64,000 nt of DNA, from NCBI RefSeq assembly GCF_001440345.1, contig NZ_LJYX01000016.1, positions 1 to 64,000 on the forward strand, read 5' to 3'. Positions within the stretch are counted from its first letter, which is position 1, and the number at the start of each line of letters is the position of its first letter. Under the pieces are notes generated by a model. That model worked only from the letters and a program-made list of their open reading frames with translations. It searched no databases and was not told the origin of the DNA. Positions 32,204 to 41,724 of this stretch are shown here, piece after piece. The position numbers and the translations under genes were made by a program. This DNA comes from Colwellia sp. TT2012 (lineage in GTDB: Bacteria; Pseudomonadota; Gammaproteobacteria; Enterobacterales; Alteromonadaceae).

Positions 32204-33964
32204 TTAACGCCCCAACGCCAGTCCTTCACGGCGCGGATCTGCGCCACCAACAAGTCCGTTTTTGGTCACTTCAATGCCATGTAAACCACTATTTAACGGC
32301 CTGACGTTCACCCTATGCCCTCTTGCTTCTAAGGCCGGCTTTAACTTGGCTATAGCAGTATCTTGCTCTAGCGTGGTGACATAGTTACGGTTAGTCACTT
32401 TAGGTAAGTTAATCGCTTGTTGTACATTAAGCTGCCAATCTAAAACACCGATAATGGTTTGCGCGACATAATTAATAATACGGCTACCACCGGGGGCACC
32501 GACCACCAAACGTAATGAATTATCTTCATTAAAGACCATAGTAGGTGCCATCGAGCTGCGTGGTCTTTTTAACGGTTCAACACGATTAGCAACCCACTGA
32601 CCATCACGCTTTGGCGCTAAGGAAAAGTCTGTTAGTTGATTATTTAAAATAAAACCCTGTACCATTAAAGCCGAGCCAAAACCATTTTCAATACTGCTGG
32701 TCATGGAAATGGCATTACCTTGCTTATCAACAACGACCAAATGCGTAGTAGAGGGTCTTTCAATCGCGTTATCCGGGGCAAACACTAAACTATTTTGTGG
32801 ACTACCCGCAACGGCCTGGCCCATATCTCTTTTTTCATCGATTAAAGCGCCACGTTTCGCTAAGTAATCAGCGGCTAGTAAACCGGCAGTAGGCACACTA
32901 ACAAAATCACTATCGGCGATATATTTATTCCTATCGGCAAAAGCTAACCGCGCACTTTGCGTTAATAAGTGCACCGCCTGTAATGAGTTAGGCGGATATT
33001 GCGCAAGTTCAAAGGATTGCAATTGCGCTAATATTTGAATAACAGTAATACCACCAGAGCTTGGCGGCGCCATACCACACACCTTATATTGATGATAAGG
33101 GCCACAAACAGCAGCTCGCTCTATCGCTTGGTATTTTTTCATATCATCAAGACTTAACAGTCCCGGAGCAACAATTGAATGTTGCACTTTTTCGACAATT
33201 TTTTCCGCTAGCCAACCCTGATAGAAAACCTCAATGCCCTCTTTGGCAATACTGCGCAAGGCTTTGGCAAGCTGAGGGTTTTTTAGGGTGTCACCGGCTT
33301 TTATGCCAATACCATGGGGTGAAAAATACTGTTTAATTTCAGGCAATATATGTATGCCTGGATTGAAATTCATCCCTAGCAATTTTTCTAAACGCTTCGA
33401 GACAATAAAACCTTTATCGGCTAAGTCAATCGCTGGCTGAAATAGCACCGACCAAGGCAGCACACCAAATTGTTGATGAGCTTGGTTAAGCGCGGCAAGT
33501 AAGCCAGGTACACCAACCGATTTACCACCCACAACCGCATCTACCCAATTTAAGGGTTTACCCTGTTTATTTAAAAACAAGGCACTGGTTGCTTGTTGCG
33601 GCGCCGTTTCTCGGCCATCAAACGTGGTTAATTGTTGTTTTTTATTATGCCAATGCAAGATAAAAGTACCACCACCAATACCCGATGATTGTGGTTCAAC
33701 TAAACTCAGTACAAGTTGCGCGGCAATAGCGGCATCAATAGCACTACCACCTTGTGCAAGCATGTCCACACCTGCTTGACTTGCATAAGGATTAGCAGCA
33801 ACTACCATATATTGCTTGGCAGAAACCGCTTTTTTTTGATCAAAGCCGGTTGCGCCTTCGGGTTCACGAATTTCACCTTGTGCTTGCGCGACTTGGCTAA
33901 GAAGAAGCTGAGCAACAATCAATGTTAGCGTATAAAAACGTTTTAAAAATGCATGATGAATCAT
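32204..33964 (-). CDS. ggt: Gamma-glutamyltranspeptidase
   Basis: About 586 residues, a periplasmic Ntn-hydrolase that removes or transfers the gamma-glutamyl group of glutathione. A signal peptide (LTLIVAQLLLSQVAQAQ) is followed by the large-subunit region (MLAQGGSAIDAAIAAQLVLSLVEPQSSGIGGG). The autocleavage site is in PSTTHLVVVD, where the Thr of TTH becomes the nucleophile of the small subunit. GAPGGSRII near the C terminus is the conserved glycine loop. Start ATG 33964 overlaps the previous stop as TGATG; an in-frame TTG lies three bases earlier. Confidence 0.93.
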   Translation of the reverse strand: MIHHAFLKRFYTLTLIVAQLLLSQVAQAQGEIREPEGATGFDQKKAVSAKQYMVVAANPYASQAGVDMLAQGGSAIDAAIAAQLVLSLVEPQSSGIGGGTFILHWHNKKQQLTTFDGRETAPQQATSALFLNKQGKPLNWVDAVVGGKSVGVPGLLAALNQAHQQFGVLPWSVLFQPAIDLADKGFIVSKRLEKLLGMNFNPGIHILPEIKQYFSPHGIGIKAGDTLKNPQLAKALRSIAKEGIEVFYQGWLAEKIVEKVQHSIVAPGLLSLDDMKKYQAIERAAVCGPYHQYKVCGMAPPSSGGITVIQILAQLQSFELAQYPPNSLQAVHLLTQSARLAFADRNKYIADSDFVSVPTAGLLAADYLAKRGALIDEKRDMGQAVAGSPQNSLVFAPDNAIERPSTTHLVVVDKQGNAISMTSSIENGFGSALMVQGFILNNQLTDFSLAPKRDGQWVANRVEPLKRPRSSMAPTMVFNEDNSLRLVVGAPGGSRIINYVAQTIIGVLDWQLNVQQAINLPKVTNRNYVTTLEQDTAIAKLKPALEARGHRVNVRPLNSGLHGIEVTKNGLVGGADPRREGLALGR

Positions 33965-34650
33965 CAAGTTTCCTCAGGGGTTTTATGCTCAGGTCTAAAA
34001 GATAACTGAAATTGGTTAAATTGTTGAAACTTTTCCAGTAAAGGCTGATATTTACCGGCATGTTTCGGGCTCACTGGCAAATCGTCATTATCCTGTTCAA
34101 GAATGGCTAAAGCATAACAGCTTGCTTCTAAACTAGATAAGGCATTTTTTTTCGCGACTTTTCGAATATGGTATTGTCCTGCATTGGCCAAATGCTCAGG
34201 CAGGCACACTTGCGGTAAATGTTGCAAGGTTGTTGACAACATAAACATACGATAGGCTTTTTTCCAAGTCGCATCGAGAATAACCAGACAAATAGGCTTA
34301 GTATTATCTTCAATAGTGTGCTGATTTTTTCCGGCACTATGCCGATGATGAGTCAATTGCGCCAGTAAGTTAATATCAAGGACATGTGCTTGCTCACCGG
34401 GATAGAGCAACACTGTTTGATACTGCGCCATCACGGATAAAAAACCGGGCATAGTATCAACAATTTCACCAACCAGTACCTGGCACTTGCGTAGCGATTT
34501 AGCTAATAAGGTAACCGTTCCTTTCGTGTGGGATACTTCACTTGGGTGTTGTAAAACCACAAGATGGATATCATTTGCTATATCGGCAGTAAAAGCACAA
34601 ATACAAGCGATTTCAGGCCGATGACAACTAGGGCAAAGCGTTCGAGACAT
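33964..34650 (-). CDS. DTW-domain tRNA-uridine aminocarboxypropyltransferase
   Basis: About 228 residues from MSRTLCPSC. DTW-domain enzymes move the aminocarboxypropyl group of S-adenosylmethionine to a tRNA uridine (acp3U). Two Cys pairs at the N terminus (CPSCHRPEIACIC) look zinc-binding, HPSEVSHTKGT and LYPGEQA follow, and LDATWKKAYRM is the DTW motif with Asp-Ala-Thr-Trp. A longer frame starts at 34752 but the extra 34 residues are not family-like. Translationally coupled to ggt. It shares a 150-bp divergent spacer with the rhombosortase gene. Confidence 0.85.
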   Translation of the reverse strand: MSRTLCPSCHRPEIACICAFTADIANDIHLVVLQHPSEVSHTKGTVTLLAKSLRKCQVLVGEIVDTMPGFLSVMAQYQTVLLYPGEQAHVLDINLLAQLTHHRHSAGKNQHTIEDNTKPICLVILDATWKKAYRMFMLSTTLQHLPQVCLPEHLANAGQYHIRKVAKKNALSSLEASCYALAILEQDNDDLPVSPKHAGKYQPLLEKFQQFNQFQLSFRPEHKTPEET

Positions 34651-34797
34651 AGGTAAATAAATTAAAGCACTATTAATAAAGCAGTCATTGTATACTTTCA
34701 TTAATTCTTTATAAATCCATATCTTATAAATAACAAATAAACACTCGACCAACCGCTGACTATAAATTGATAAAAATAACTAATAGCCATTAAATAC

Positions 34798-35415
34798 ATG
34801 AAATTAACCTTTAAAAACCTACCTTTTGCCAAGCAACACAGTCTGCTCGTGCTAACCGTTGCCTTTTTGGCTATTCTGGCTTTTATTTTCGATACCGCCC
34901 TGAGTAAACCTTTAGTTTACCAACAGCAATTAATCAGCCAAGGTGAACTATGGCGCATTTTTACTGGCCATTTTTTACACACTAATGGCTTTCATCTGCT
35001 ATTGAATTTGGCGGCATTAATACTGTTATGGGCATTGCATGGCCAATTTTACAGCTTAAAAAATTACAGCCTGTTGTTTATCAGCTCAGCTTTAACATGC
35101 AGTGCCGGCTTGTACTTTTTTTCCCCTGATATCCATCAATATGTTGGCCTCTCAGGGGTATTACACGGAATTTTTATTTTTGGTGCCATGTTGGATATCC
35201 ACAATAAAGATAAAACTGGCTACCTGTTATTCATCGGCGTCTGGCTGAAAATAGCCCATGAGCAGTTTTACGGTGCCAGTGAAGACGTGTCGGCCTTGAT
35301 TGATGCAAGTGTGGCAATTGATGCGCATTTATGGGGCGCAGTCGGTGGTTTAATATTTAGCGGTATGTATTTGCTTTATCATTTAAAGAGTAAAAAAAAG
35401 ACCAAGAGCAGTTAG
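34798..35415 (+). CDS. rrtA: Rhombosortase (rhomboid-family GlyGly-CTERM protease)
   Basis: A 205-residue multi-pass membrane protease. HTNGFHLLLNLAAL carries the rhomboid His/Asn pair, VGLSGVLHGIF the catalytic Ser in GxSG, and IDAHLWGAVGG the catalytic His. Its small size with six hydrophobic segments matches rhombosortase, which cleaves C-terminal GlyGly-CTERM tails of exported proteins so that they can be anchored or released. The nearest likely client in this window is the repeat protein at 26936-31147. Confidence 0.85.
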   Translation: MKLTFKNLPFAKQHSLLVLTVAFLAILAFIFDTALSKPLVYQQQLISQGELWRIFTGHFLHTNGFHLLLNLAALILLWALHGQFYSLKNYSLLFISSALTCSAGLYFFSPDIHQYVGLSGVLHGIFIFGAMLDIHNKDKTGYLLFIGVWLKIAHEQFYGASEDVSALIDASVAIDAHLWGAVGGLIFSGMYLLYHLKSKKKTKSS

Positions 35416-35481
35416 CTGTTAGTCTTTCGTTATGATGGCAACGGGTATATATATTGTTAACTGGCTGATAGCCTATTAGCT

Positions 35482-36504
35482 TTAAAAACCATTAGGATTT
35501 TCTGACTGCCAGCGCCAGGTATCTTGGATCATAGCGGTTAAGTCTAGCTTGGCTTGCCAACCTAAGAGTTCATGGGCTAATGAAACATCAGCATACACGG
35601 TCGCTAAATCGCCAGCTCTACGCGGCACGACTTGATAAGGAATAGGCTTTTTACTGATGTCTTTAAAGGTATTAACAATTTCTAATACTGAGGTACCGTT
35701 ACCCGTGCCTAGGTTAATTGCCTGACAGCCTGTTACCGTACCTTTCGCATGACCAAGACATGCTAACGCTTTGACATGACCTTGCGCTAAATCAACCACA
35801 TGAATATAGTCACGCACGCCAGTACCATCTGGGGTATCATAATCATCGCCAAAAATTTGCAGTTGCGCTAAACGCCCCACGGCAACTTGGGCAACATAAG
35901 GTAATAAATTATTAGGGATACCGTTTGGATTTTCACCAATTAAGCCCGATTTATGGGCACCAATCGGATTAAAATAGCGTAAACAAGCAATGGACCACGC
36001 GGGATCACTTTTGGCTAAATCAAAGAGGATATTTTCCACCATTAACTTAGTTTGACCATAAGGGTTAGTCGCGGAAGTCGCCATGTTTTCAGTTAAAGGG
36101 GAAACGTTATTGCCATAGACTGTCGCTGAAGAGCTAAACACTAAGTTTTTAACATTATGCTCGGCCATCACTTGCAATAAAGTTAAGGTACCGGCGACAT
36201 TATTTTGATAATAAGCCAAGGGGATTTGATTGGACTCACCTACCGCTTTAAAACCAGCAAAGTGAATAACTGCGACTATATCATGCTGGGTAAATATTTG
36301 CTCTAAGGCATCGACATCGCAAATATCTGCTTTGATAAAAGTCACTGTTTTATTGGTGATAGTTTCAATACGCTCAAGCACTTTAGTGGACGAATTTGAT
36401 AAATTATCGACAATAATTATATCTTGCTCATTACTGCTTTGTAGTAATTCTACTATGGTATGACTACCAATATAACCGGTACCGCCAGTGATTAATAAAC
36501 TCAT
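35482..36504 (-). CDS. galE: UDP-glucose 4-epimerase
   Basis: A 340-residue cytoplasmic epimerase that interconverts UDP-glucose and UDP-galactose for surface polysaccharide. ITGGTGYIGSH is the NAD-binding motif, SSSATVYG and YGQTKLMVE give the catalytic Ser and Tyr-x3-Lys, and LRYFNPIGAH and GDDYDTPDGTGVRDYIHV are GalE signatures. Start is ATG 36504 (AAGGA 6 nt upstream); an upstream start at 36525 would add seven residues. It stands alone, convergent with rrtA. Confidence 0.93.
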   Translation of the reverse strand: MSLLITGGTGYIGSHTIVELLQSSNEQDIIIVDNLSNSSTKVLERIETITNKTVTFIKADICDVDALEQIFTQHDIVAVIHFAGFKAVGESNQIPLAYYQNNVAGTLTLLQVMAEHNVKNLVFSSSATVYGNNVSPLTENMATSATNPYGQTKLMVENILFDLAKSDPAWSIACLRYFNPIGAHKSGLIGENPNGIPNNLLPYVAQVAVGRLAQLQIFGDDYDTPDGTGVRDYIHVVDLAQGHVKALACLGHAKGTVTGCQAINLGTGNGTSVLEIVNTFKDISKKPIPYQVVPRRAGDLATVYADVSLAHELLGWQAKLDLTAMIQDTWRWQSENPNGF

Positions 36505-36680
36505 GGTATTCCTTACTCTTATCATTTACTTGTTAAAATAGTTCATTGAAATAGCGGGTTAAATTAACGTATTAAAAGTTAATAAAGCCGTTCAACCTAA
36601 TAGTACTATTTTAACGCTTCGTTTTTCACTTTGATAGTAATTTCTGACATTGGTACTTAGGGTTAACCTTACTACTTTTT

Positions 36681-37676
36681 TTACTGTTGATAATAACGGG
36701 AAACTTGGTTAATAAATTTAACTAAGCTACTTTTGGGTAAAGCGTTAACCCCTGCAGCTGCGGCTCTACCGCCGCCAGTTGGAAACTGAGCACAAAGGTC
36801 ACCGGCGCCTTGTTTATTATTTAACGGTGCACGTAAACTTACCGTATAACTTTGCTCGCTTTCTTCACTCTGGGGTGTTTTCGGCGGATTGAGGGTGATA
36901 ACGATATGAGCTTTATCGGGTGCTTGATTAGCCAAGGCGTTACCAAAAACGCCACTGACTCGTCGAGCCCAAGGGGCATCTTCAAGGACAATAGTCTGCA
37001 CCAAGTCATTATCACTCAGTACTTTAGCCGCTTCAGCCTTTTCCATATCAGCTAAATAGGCTGTTTTCAATTGCCCAAAAATAGAGTCTTGTTGCGCAAT
37101 TAATTCAAAGGGGTCAGGGTAGTGGGTTAATAGCTTAAATAACTCTGCTGGATGAAAATGTAAATCACTCAGCGCCTGTCCATAGCCGTTGTAATTGATA
37201 TACGTGCCGAGCTCATTAAGTTGTCCTTGCTGTAACTCAGATAAAGCAACTTTTTTTGCTAAAGCACTGGCACTAGCATGCATATTATCACCATACGCAG
37301 CCGCTATTGCCCAGTGGACATATTTACCGTTAAGGTAGTCATTGATTAATAAACTAGTACAAGTATTGGCATCCGTATCAAGTATACTGGTGAATAAAGG
37401 TGATTGTGGAATATCACCGGTACGATGATGATCAACATAAAATACCGGTACTTGTGCCGAAAGTAAATGTTGTAACGCCTGACTGTTTTTTTCTAAAGAG
37501 ATGTCTAATACGGTTACCGAAGTGGCTTTGCTGCTATCGACTTGTTGCAATAAGTTAATATCACGCTTAACACCCGTGATCAGCTGATAAGGTGCTTGCT
37601 CATGACCTTGAGCTAAATGAAGCTGTAATAAAGCAATGATGCCATCGGCATCACCATTAAAAACATTATAATGCAT
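36681..37676 (-). CDS. DHH-family phosphoesterase
   Basis: A 331-residue protein with the metal-binding motifs of the DHH superfamily in order: NGDADGI, VLDISL, VDHHRTGD and, near the C terminus, PTGGGRAAAAG, the DHHA1-like glycine motif. It resembles NrnA/RecJ-like nucleotidases that cut short oligonucleotides or phosphoadenosine phosphate. It lies just 26 bp upstream of cysC in no obvious promoter order, so PAP (the by-product of sulfate assimilation) is a reasonable but unproven substrate. Confidence 0.8.
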   Translation of the reverse strand: MHYNVFNGDADGIIALLQLHLAQGHEQAPYQLITGVKRDINLLQQVDSSKATSVTVLDISLEKNSQALQHLLSAQVPVFYVDHHRTGDIPQSPLFTSILDTDANTCTSLLINDYLNGKYVHWAIAAAYGDNMHASASALAKKVALSELQQGQLNELGTYINYNGYGQALSDLHFHPAELFKLLTHYPDPFELIAQQDSIFGQLKTAYLADMEKAEAAKVLSDNDLVQTIVLEDAPWARRVSGVFGNALANQAPDKAHIVITLNPPKTPQSEESEQSYTVSLRAPLNNKQGAGDLCAQFPTGGGRAAAAGVNALPKSSLVKFINQVSRYYQQ

Positions 37677-37702
37677 GGACTACTTTTCCGTTTTAGTGCA
37701 GC

Positions 37703-38317
37703 TTAATTCAATTTATCTGGGCTAATAAAATTATGCTCGATTAAGTAACCGACAATTTGTTCGGCGCACTGCTCAATTGAGTTTTCTGCTGTTTTGACAT
37801 GAATTTGCGGTGCAGCTGGGACATCATAGTTTGAATCAATGCCAGTAAAGTCCTTGATCTCCCCAGCTCGTGCCTTTTTATATAAACCTTTAGGATCACG
37901 CTGCTCACAAACACTTATTGGCGTATCAATATAAATTTCAATAAATTCTCCGGCGGCAAGTTTCGCTTTTGCTAGTGCTCTATCACTGGCAAATGGTGAA
38001 ATAAACGCGGTTGAGACAATAAGGCCGGCATCAAGAAATAACTTGGCGACTTCAGAAATTCTGCGAATATTTTCAATACGCGCTTCATCACTAAAACCTA
38101 AATCGCCATTAAGACCATGGCGGACATTGTCACCATCGAGTAAATAACTATGACAGGAATATTTATACAATAAAGCATCAACGGCATTAGCCACGGTAGA
38201 CTTACCTGAGCCACTTAAACCGGTATACCAGAGTAACGCTGGCTTTTGTTTTTTCAACGCGGCGCGTTGCCCTTTACTGATGTGTTGGTTATGCCAAACG
38301 GTGTTTTCTGTTTTCAT
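37703..38317 (-). CDS. cysC: Adenylylsulfate kinase
   Basis: A 204-residue kinase that phosphorylates APS to PAPS in sulfate assimilation. Walker A is GLSGSGKST (about residue 34), DGDNVRHGLN is the APS-binding region, and FISPFASDRALAK and DPKGLYKKARAGEIKDFTGIDSNYD are typical CysC segments. It belongs to the minus-strand block cysD - cysN - SLC13 permease - cysC that covers sulfate uptake and activation. It lies 62 bp after the permease. Confidence 0.95.
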   Translation of the reverse strand: MKTENTVWHNQHISKGQRAALKKQKPALLWYTGLSGSGKSTVANAVDALLYKYSCHSYLLDGDNVRHGLNGDLGFSDEARIENIRRISEVAKLFLDAGLIVSTAFISPFASDRALAKAKLAAGEFIEIYIDTPISVCEQRDPKGLYKKARAGEIKDFTGIDSNYDVPAAPQIHVKTAENSIEQCAEQIVGYLIEHNFISPDKLN

Positions 38318-38379
38318 TATGAAACTCTTGTTAGGTAATTGACGGCATTAAGTACACGTTCAAGCGGTACTGCAATGGC

Positions 38380-40122
38380 TTAAAAAGGGAAAACTAACGG
38401 GATCATAAAGATCACGGTAATAGAATAAATAATTGAAATCGGTAAGCCAAAACTGACAAAGTCTTTTAATTGATAGTTACCGGCATTATATACCATGACA
38501 TTGGTTTGATATCCGTAAGGGCTAATAAAGCTGCCACTAGCAGCAAAGGCCACCGCCATAACAAAGGGGGTAGGATCAACACCAAGCCCTAAGGCAATAT
38601 TGTAAGCAATAGGAAAGGCTAACGCTGCTGCGGCACTGTTAGTGATCAGCTCGGTCATGATAAGGGTCAAGATAAATATAACCACAAAAGCCAGGTAGGT
38701 ACTGTGGCCGAATAACAAGGCCTCAATGTTTTGCGCAAACATGGCGGCTATACCGGTATTTTCCACCGCCGATGCCAAGGTTAACGCTCCTAAAACTATC
38801 ATCCATATCTCTAAGGGAAAACGACGCTTTATTTCATTGACCGAAAGCGAGCCACTAAAAATCAAAAAAGCTAAATAAACAAATAAGCAGCTAAGTAGCG
38901 GTAACGGGGTACATACGGAGACGAGGATACTGGCGATAAAGCCCCAAACTGTGGTGTGATCACGCCAGCCATTGAGCATATTATCGGCTTGATGACCCGA
39001 TAATATGTAAAAGTTTTTCGATAGATTCGCTCGAGTAGAAAAATCTTGACCTACGGCTAATACCAGAAAATCACCTGGTTGCAGTACTATATCACCCAAC
39101 TTGCCCGATAAAGCACAACCTTCTCGGCGCACGGCCACTACGGCAGCATCAAAGCGAGCACGGAAACCGGCACTTTTTAAGGTTTTTCCGGCAATAGTAG
39201 AATCGGCTTTAACCAGTACTTCCGTTAGATTATCACGCAATAAGTTATCCCGCAGTAAATTACCTTGCTCGGCATATAAATTTAAGCCATCAAACTGCTG
39301 TAAGGTCAGTACTTTGGAGATATCACCACTGAAAATTAGTTTATCCTGTGCTTGCAGGTTTTCTTCTGGCTTCACGGGTGAGATTAATCGTCCCTGACGT
39401 ACTATTTCAACTAAAAACAAAGCGTCTAAATTTCTCAGGCCATTCTCTTCAATGCTTTTACCTATTAAGCTTGAGGTCTGCGCGACCTCGGCTTCGAGTA
39501 AATAATCATTGCTGACTAATTCATCATCAACCATGTTGGGTAAAGAGCTACTGCGCAGTAAAATAACCGCCAAACATAAAACAAAAGCCGCTAAACCAAT
39601 TAAGGTAAAATCAAAAAAACCAAAACCTTGATGGCCTTGCTTAATTAATAAACTATTGACTATAAGGTTGGTGGATGTGCCAACTAAGGTCAGTGTTCCG
39701 CCGAGAATTGCAGCATAAGAAAGCGGTAATAATAATTTACCGGCATTAATGAGCTTATTTTTTTTCACGGTATTGATGAGCGTGGCGACCACAGCCGTGT
39801 TACTCATGATAGCCGATGCCAAGGCGGTACCGAGTAATAAACGTAAGGTGGATTTCATTTCAGAGCCGTTAAAAACCCCGGCAGATAAGCGCCGTAAAAT
39901 ACTGGTGCGTTCAAAAGCGAAAGAACATATCACCAATAAAACCAGCGTCACTAGACCCGGGTTAACCGCATTACTCAGGATGTCATCAACACTGACAAAA
40001 GACAAAGCCAAACACACGAGTATAGTCACGGAGAAAACTCGCTCTGGTACTTGGCTGTATTTAACTAAGCTGATAAAGGTGCCGAAAAAGACAGCTATCA
40101 TCAACCACTGCTCTATTGTCAT
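38380..40122 (-). CDS. SLC13/DASS-family permease with two RCK_C (TrkA-C) domains, likely sulfate transporter
   Basis: A 580-residue membrane protein. Multiple hydrophobic segments flank a soluble middle (about residues 205-375) with two TrkA-C-like repeats (GKSIEENGLRNLDALFLVEIVRQG and GKTLKSAGFRARFDAAVVAVRREG). NTAVVATLINTV, GTSTNLIVN and TNSAAAALAFPIAYNIA are the SLC13 signatures that bind sodium and substrate. Its place between cysN and cysC argues for sulfate uptake. The N-terminal half carries the first membrane block. Confidence 0.85.
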   Translation of the reverse strand: MTIEQWLMIAVFFGTFISLVKYSQVPERVFSVTILVCLALSFVSVDDILSNAVNPGLVTLVLLVICSFAFERTSILRRLSAGVFNGSEMKSTLRLLLGTALASAIMSNTAVVATLINTVKKNKLINAGKLLLPLSYAAILGGTLTLVGTSTNLIVNSLLIKQGHQGFGFFDFTLIGLAAFVLCLAVILLRSSSLPNMVDDELVSNDYLLEAEVAQTSSLIGKSIEENGLRNLDALFLVEIVRQGRLISPVKPEENLQAQDKLIFSGDISKVLTLQQFDGLNLYAEQGNLLRDNLLRDNLTEVLVKADSTIAGKTLKSAGFRARFDAAVVAVRREGCALSGKLGDIVLQPGDFLVLAVGQDFSTRANLSKNFYILSGHQADNMLNGWRDHTTVWGFIASILVSVCTPLPLLSCLFVYLAFLIFSGSLSVNEIKRRFPLEIWMIVLGALTLASAVENTGIAAMFAQNIEALLFGHSTYLAFVVIFILTLIMTELITNSAAAALAFPIAYNIALGLGVDPTPFVMAVAFAASGSFISPYGYQTNVMVYNAGNYQLKDFVSFGLPISIIYSITVIFMIPLVFPF

Positions 40123-40148
40123 TGTTAAACCTCATAAAATAACAAAGT

Positions 40149-40239
40149 AGCGCGAACAAGTTCCCGCTTACAAATCATTTAACTTGTAGGCAGGATTTTA
40201 ATCGCGCTTTAGGTTTGTAGGCGGGATTTTAATCGCGCT
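40149..40239 (+). repeat. REP-like cluster between cysN and the permease gene
   Basis: Two direct copies of ttgtaggcRggattttaatc + gcgct (40184-40208 and 40215-40239) and one inverted, diverged copy (40149-40173). The inverted and direct copies can fold into a long imperfect hairpin. Such units usually sit between genes and may modulate mRNA decay. Confidence 0.6.
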
Positions 40240-40244
40240 TTGAG

Positions 40245-41645
40245 TTATTTAGTGATGTCGCGTGCACCCCAGTGTGGGAACTGCTTGCGAACCAGTGCAT
40301 TTAACTCTAATTCAAAGCTTGAGTACTCATGAGTTTGTTCATCAATAGCATGATTAATCATACCGGCACCAACAGTGACGTTACTTAATCTATCGATGAT
40401 GATAAAAGCACCCGTAGCTCGGTTGTCTTCATACGCATCAAAATGTAAGGTTTCACTGGTAACAAAGTTAACGATACCTATGTCATTAATCGCTAATTGT
40501 GAGCTAGGCAATTTTTCCATGGTATTAATGTCATACTTGCTAGCAATACTTTTGGCATGGCCGGTCGTCATTTTACTGCCGTGCTTGATATAGTATTCAC
40601 GACCCGGCTCAAGTTCATTTTCATGCATCCAGACGACCGTAGCACTAAACTCTTTCGCTGAAATAGGCAAGCTGCCTTTTTTAACAATGCTTTCACCGCG
40701 ACTGATATCAATTTCATCTTCAAGGGTTAACGTTACCGCCATGCCTTTATCCGCACGTTCTAAATTACCATCAAAGGTGACAATTTCTTTTATCACACTT
40801 TCTTTACCTGATGGTAATGCCACTATGGTATCGCCAACGAGGACATGACCTGAAGCCACAGTACCGGCAAAACCGCGAAAGTCGAGATTAGGACGGCTAA
40901 CTAATTGTACTTGGAAACGAAATTGAGTGAACTCTTCTTTGGTCTTAATATCTATGGTATTAAGCAATTTCATTAAGGTTGCGCCCGGGTACCAAGGCAT
41001 ATTTTTGCTTTCGTCAACCACATTATCGCCATTTAACGCTGACATAGGGATAAAACGAATATCAGAAAATTCAAGCGACTCAGTAAATTCACGGTACTCT
41101 TTTTTAATCGCTTGGTAGCGCTCTTGTGAATAATCAACCAAATCCATTTTATTGACGGCAACAATAATGTGTTTAATACCTAATAATGAACAGATAAAGG
41201 AATGACGACGAGTTTGAATTTGCACACCATAGCGAGCATCAATCAAGATAATGGCGATATCACAGGTTGATGCACCAGTCGCCATATTGCGGGTATATTG
41301 CTCATGCCCTGGGGTATCAGCGATAATAAACTTACGTTTATCGGTAGAGAAATAACGATAAGCAACGTCTATAGTAATGCCCTGCTCACGCTCAGACTGT
41401 AAACCATCCACTAATAACGCTAAATCTATATTATCACCGGTAGTACCTGATTTTTTTGAATCTTTTGCAATGGCGGCAAGCTGATCTTCAAAGATCAACT
41501 TTGAATCATGCAATAAACGACCGATTAAGGTACTTTTGCCATCATCGACACTACCACAGGTTAAAAAACGTACTAACTCTTTGTTTTCATGTTGCTTTAA
41601 ATAAGCTTGAATATCTTCTTCGATTAAGTCTGATTGGTGACTCAT
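40245..41645 (-). CDS. cysN: Sulfate adenylyltransferase subunit 1 (GTPase)
   Basis: A 466-residue GTPase that drives APS formation by Cys[13 protein letters not shown] is the P-loop, then DTPGHEQY and NKMDLVD complete the GTP-binding motifs. The domain 2 and 3 barrels are typical of EF-Tu relatives. It lacks a fused CysC domain, in line with the separate cysC gene. It is 79 bp after cysD. Conserved C terminus. Confidence 0.96.
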   Translation of the reverse strand: MSHQSDLIEEDIQAYLKQHENKELVRFLTCGSVDDGKSTLIGRLLHDSKLIFEDQLAAIAKDSKKSGTTGDNIDLALLVDGLQSEREQGITIDVAYRYFSTDKRKFIIADTPGHEQYTRNMATGASTCDIAIILIDARYGVQIQTRRHSFICSLLGIKHIIVAVNKMDLVDYSQERYQAIKKEYREFTESLEFSDIRFIPMSALNGDNVVDESKNMPWYPGATLMKLLNTIDIKTKEEFTQFRFQVQLVSRPNLDFRGFAGTVASGHVLVGDTIVALPSGKESVIKEIVTFDGNLERADKGMAVTLTLEDEIDISRGESIVKKGSLPISAKEFSATVVWMHENELEPGREYYIKHGSKMTTGHAKSIASKYDINTMEKLPSSQLAINDIGIVNFVTSETLHFDAYEDNRATGAFIIIDRLSNVTVGAGMINHAIDEQTHEYSSFELELNALVRKQFPHWGARDITK

Positions 41646-41724
41646 AAGTTGTCCTTGGGAAATTTTTTATCAATTCTCGTCAAAAAATGGTGCTAAAAAG
41701 TAAATGCAGGCTTAGCGGTAATAT

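Noticed and set aside
34651-34752. 34-residue N-terminal extension of the DTW protein
   Set aside because: Family members begin close to the first Cys pair; the extension is hydrophobic and unlike the family and overlaps the promoter spacer.
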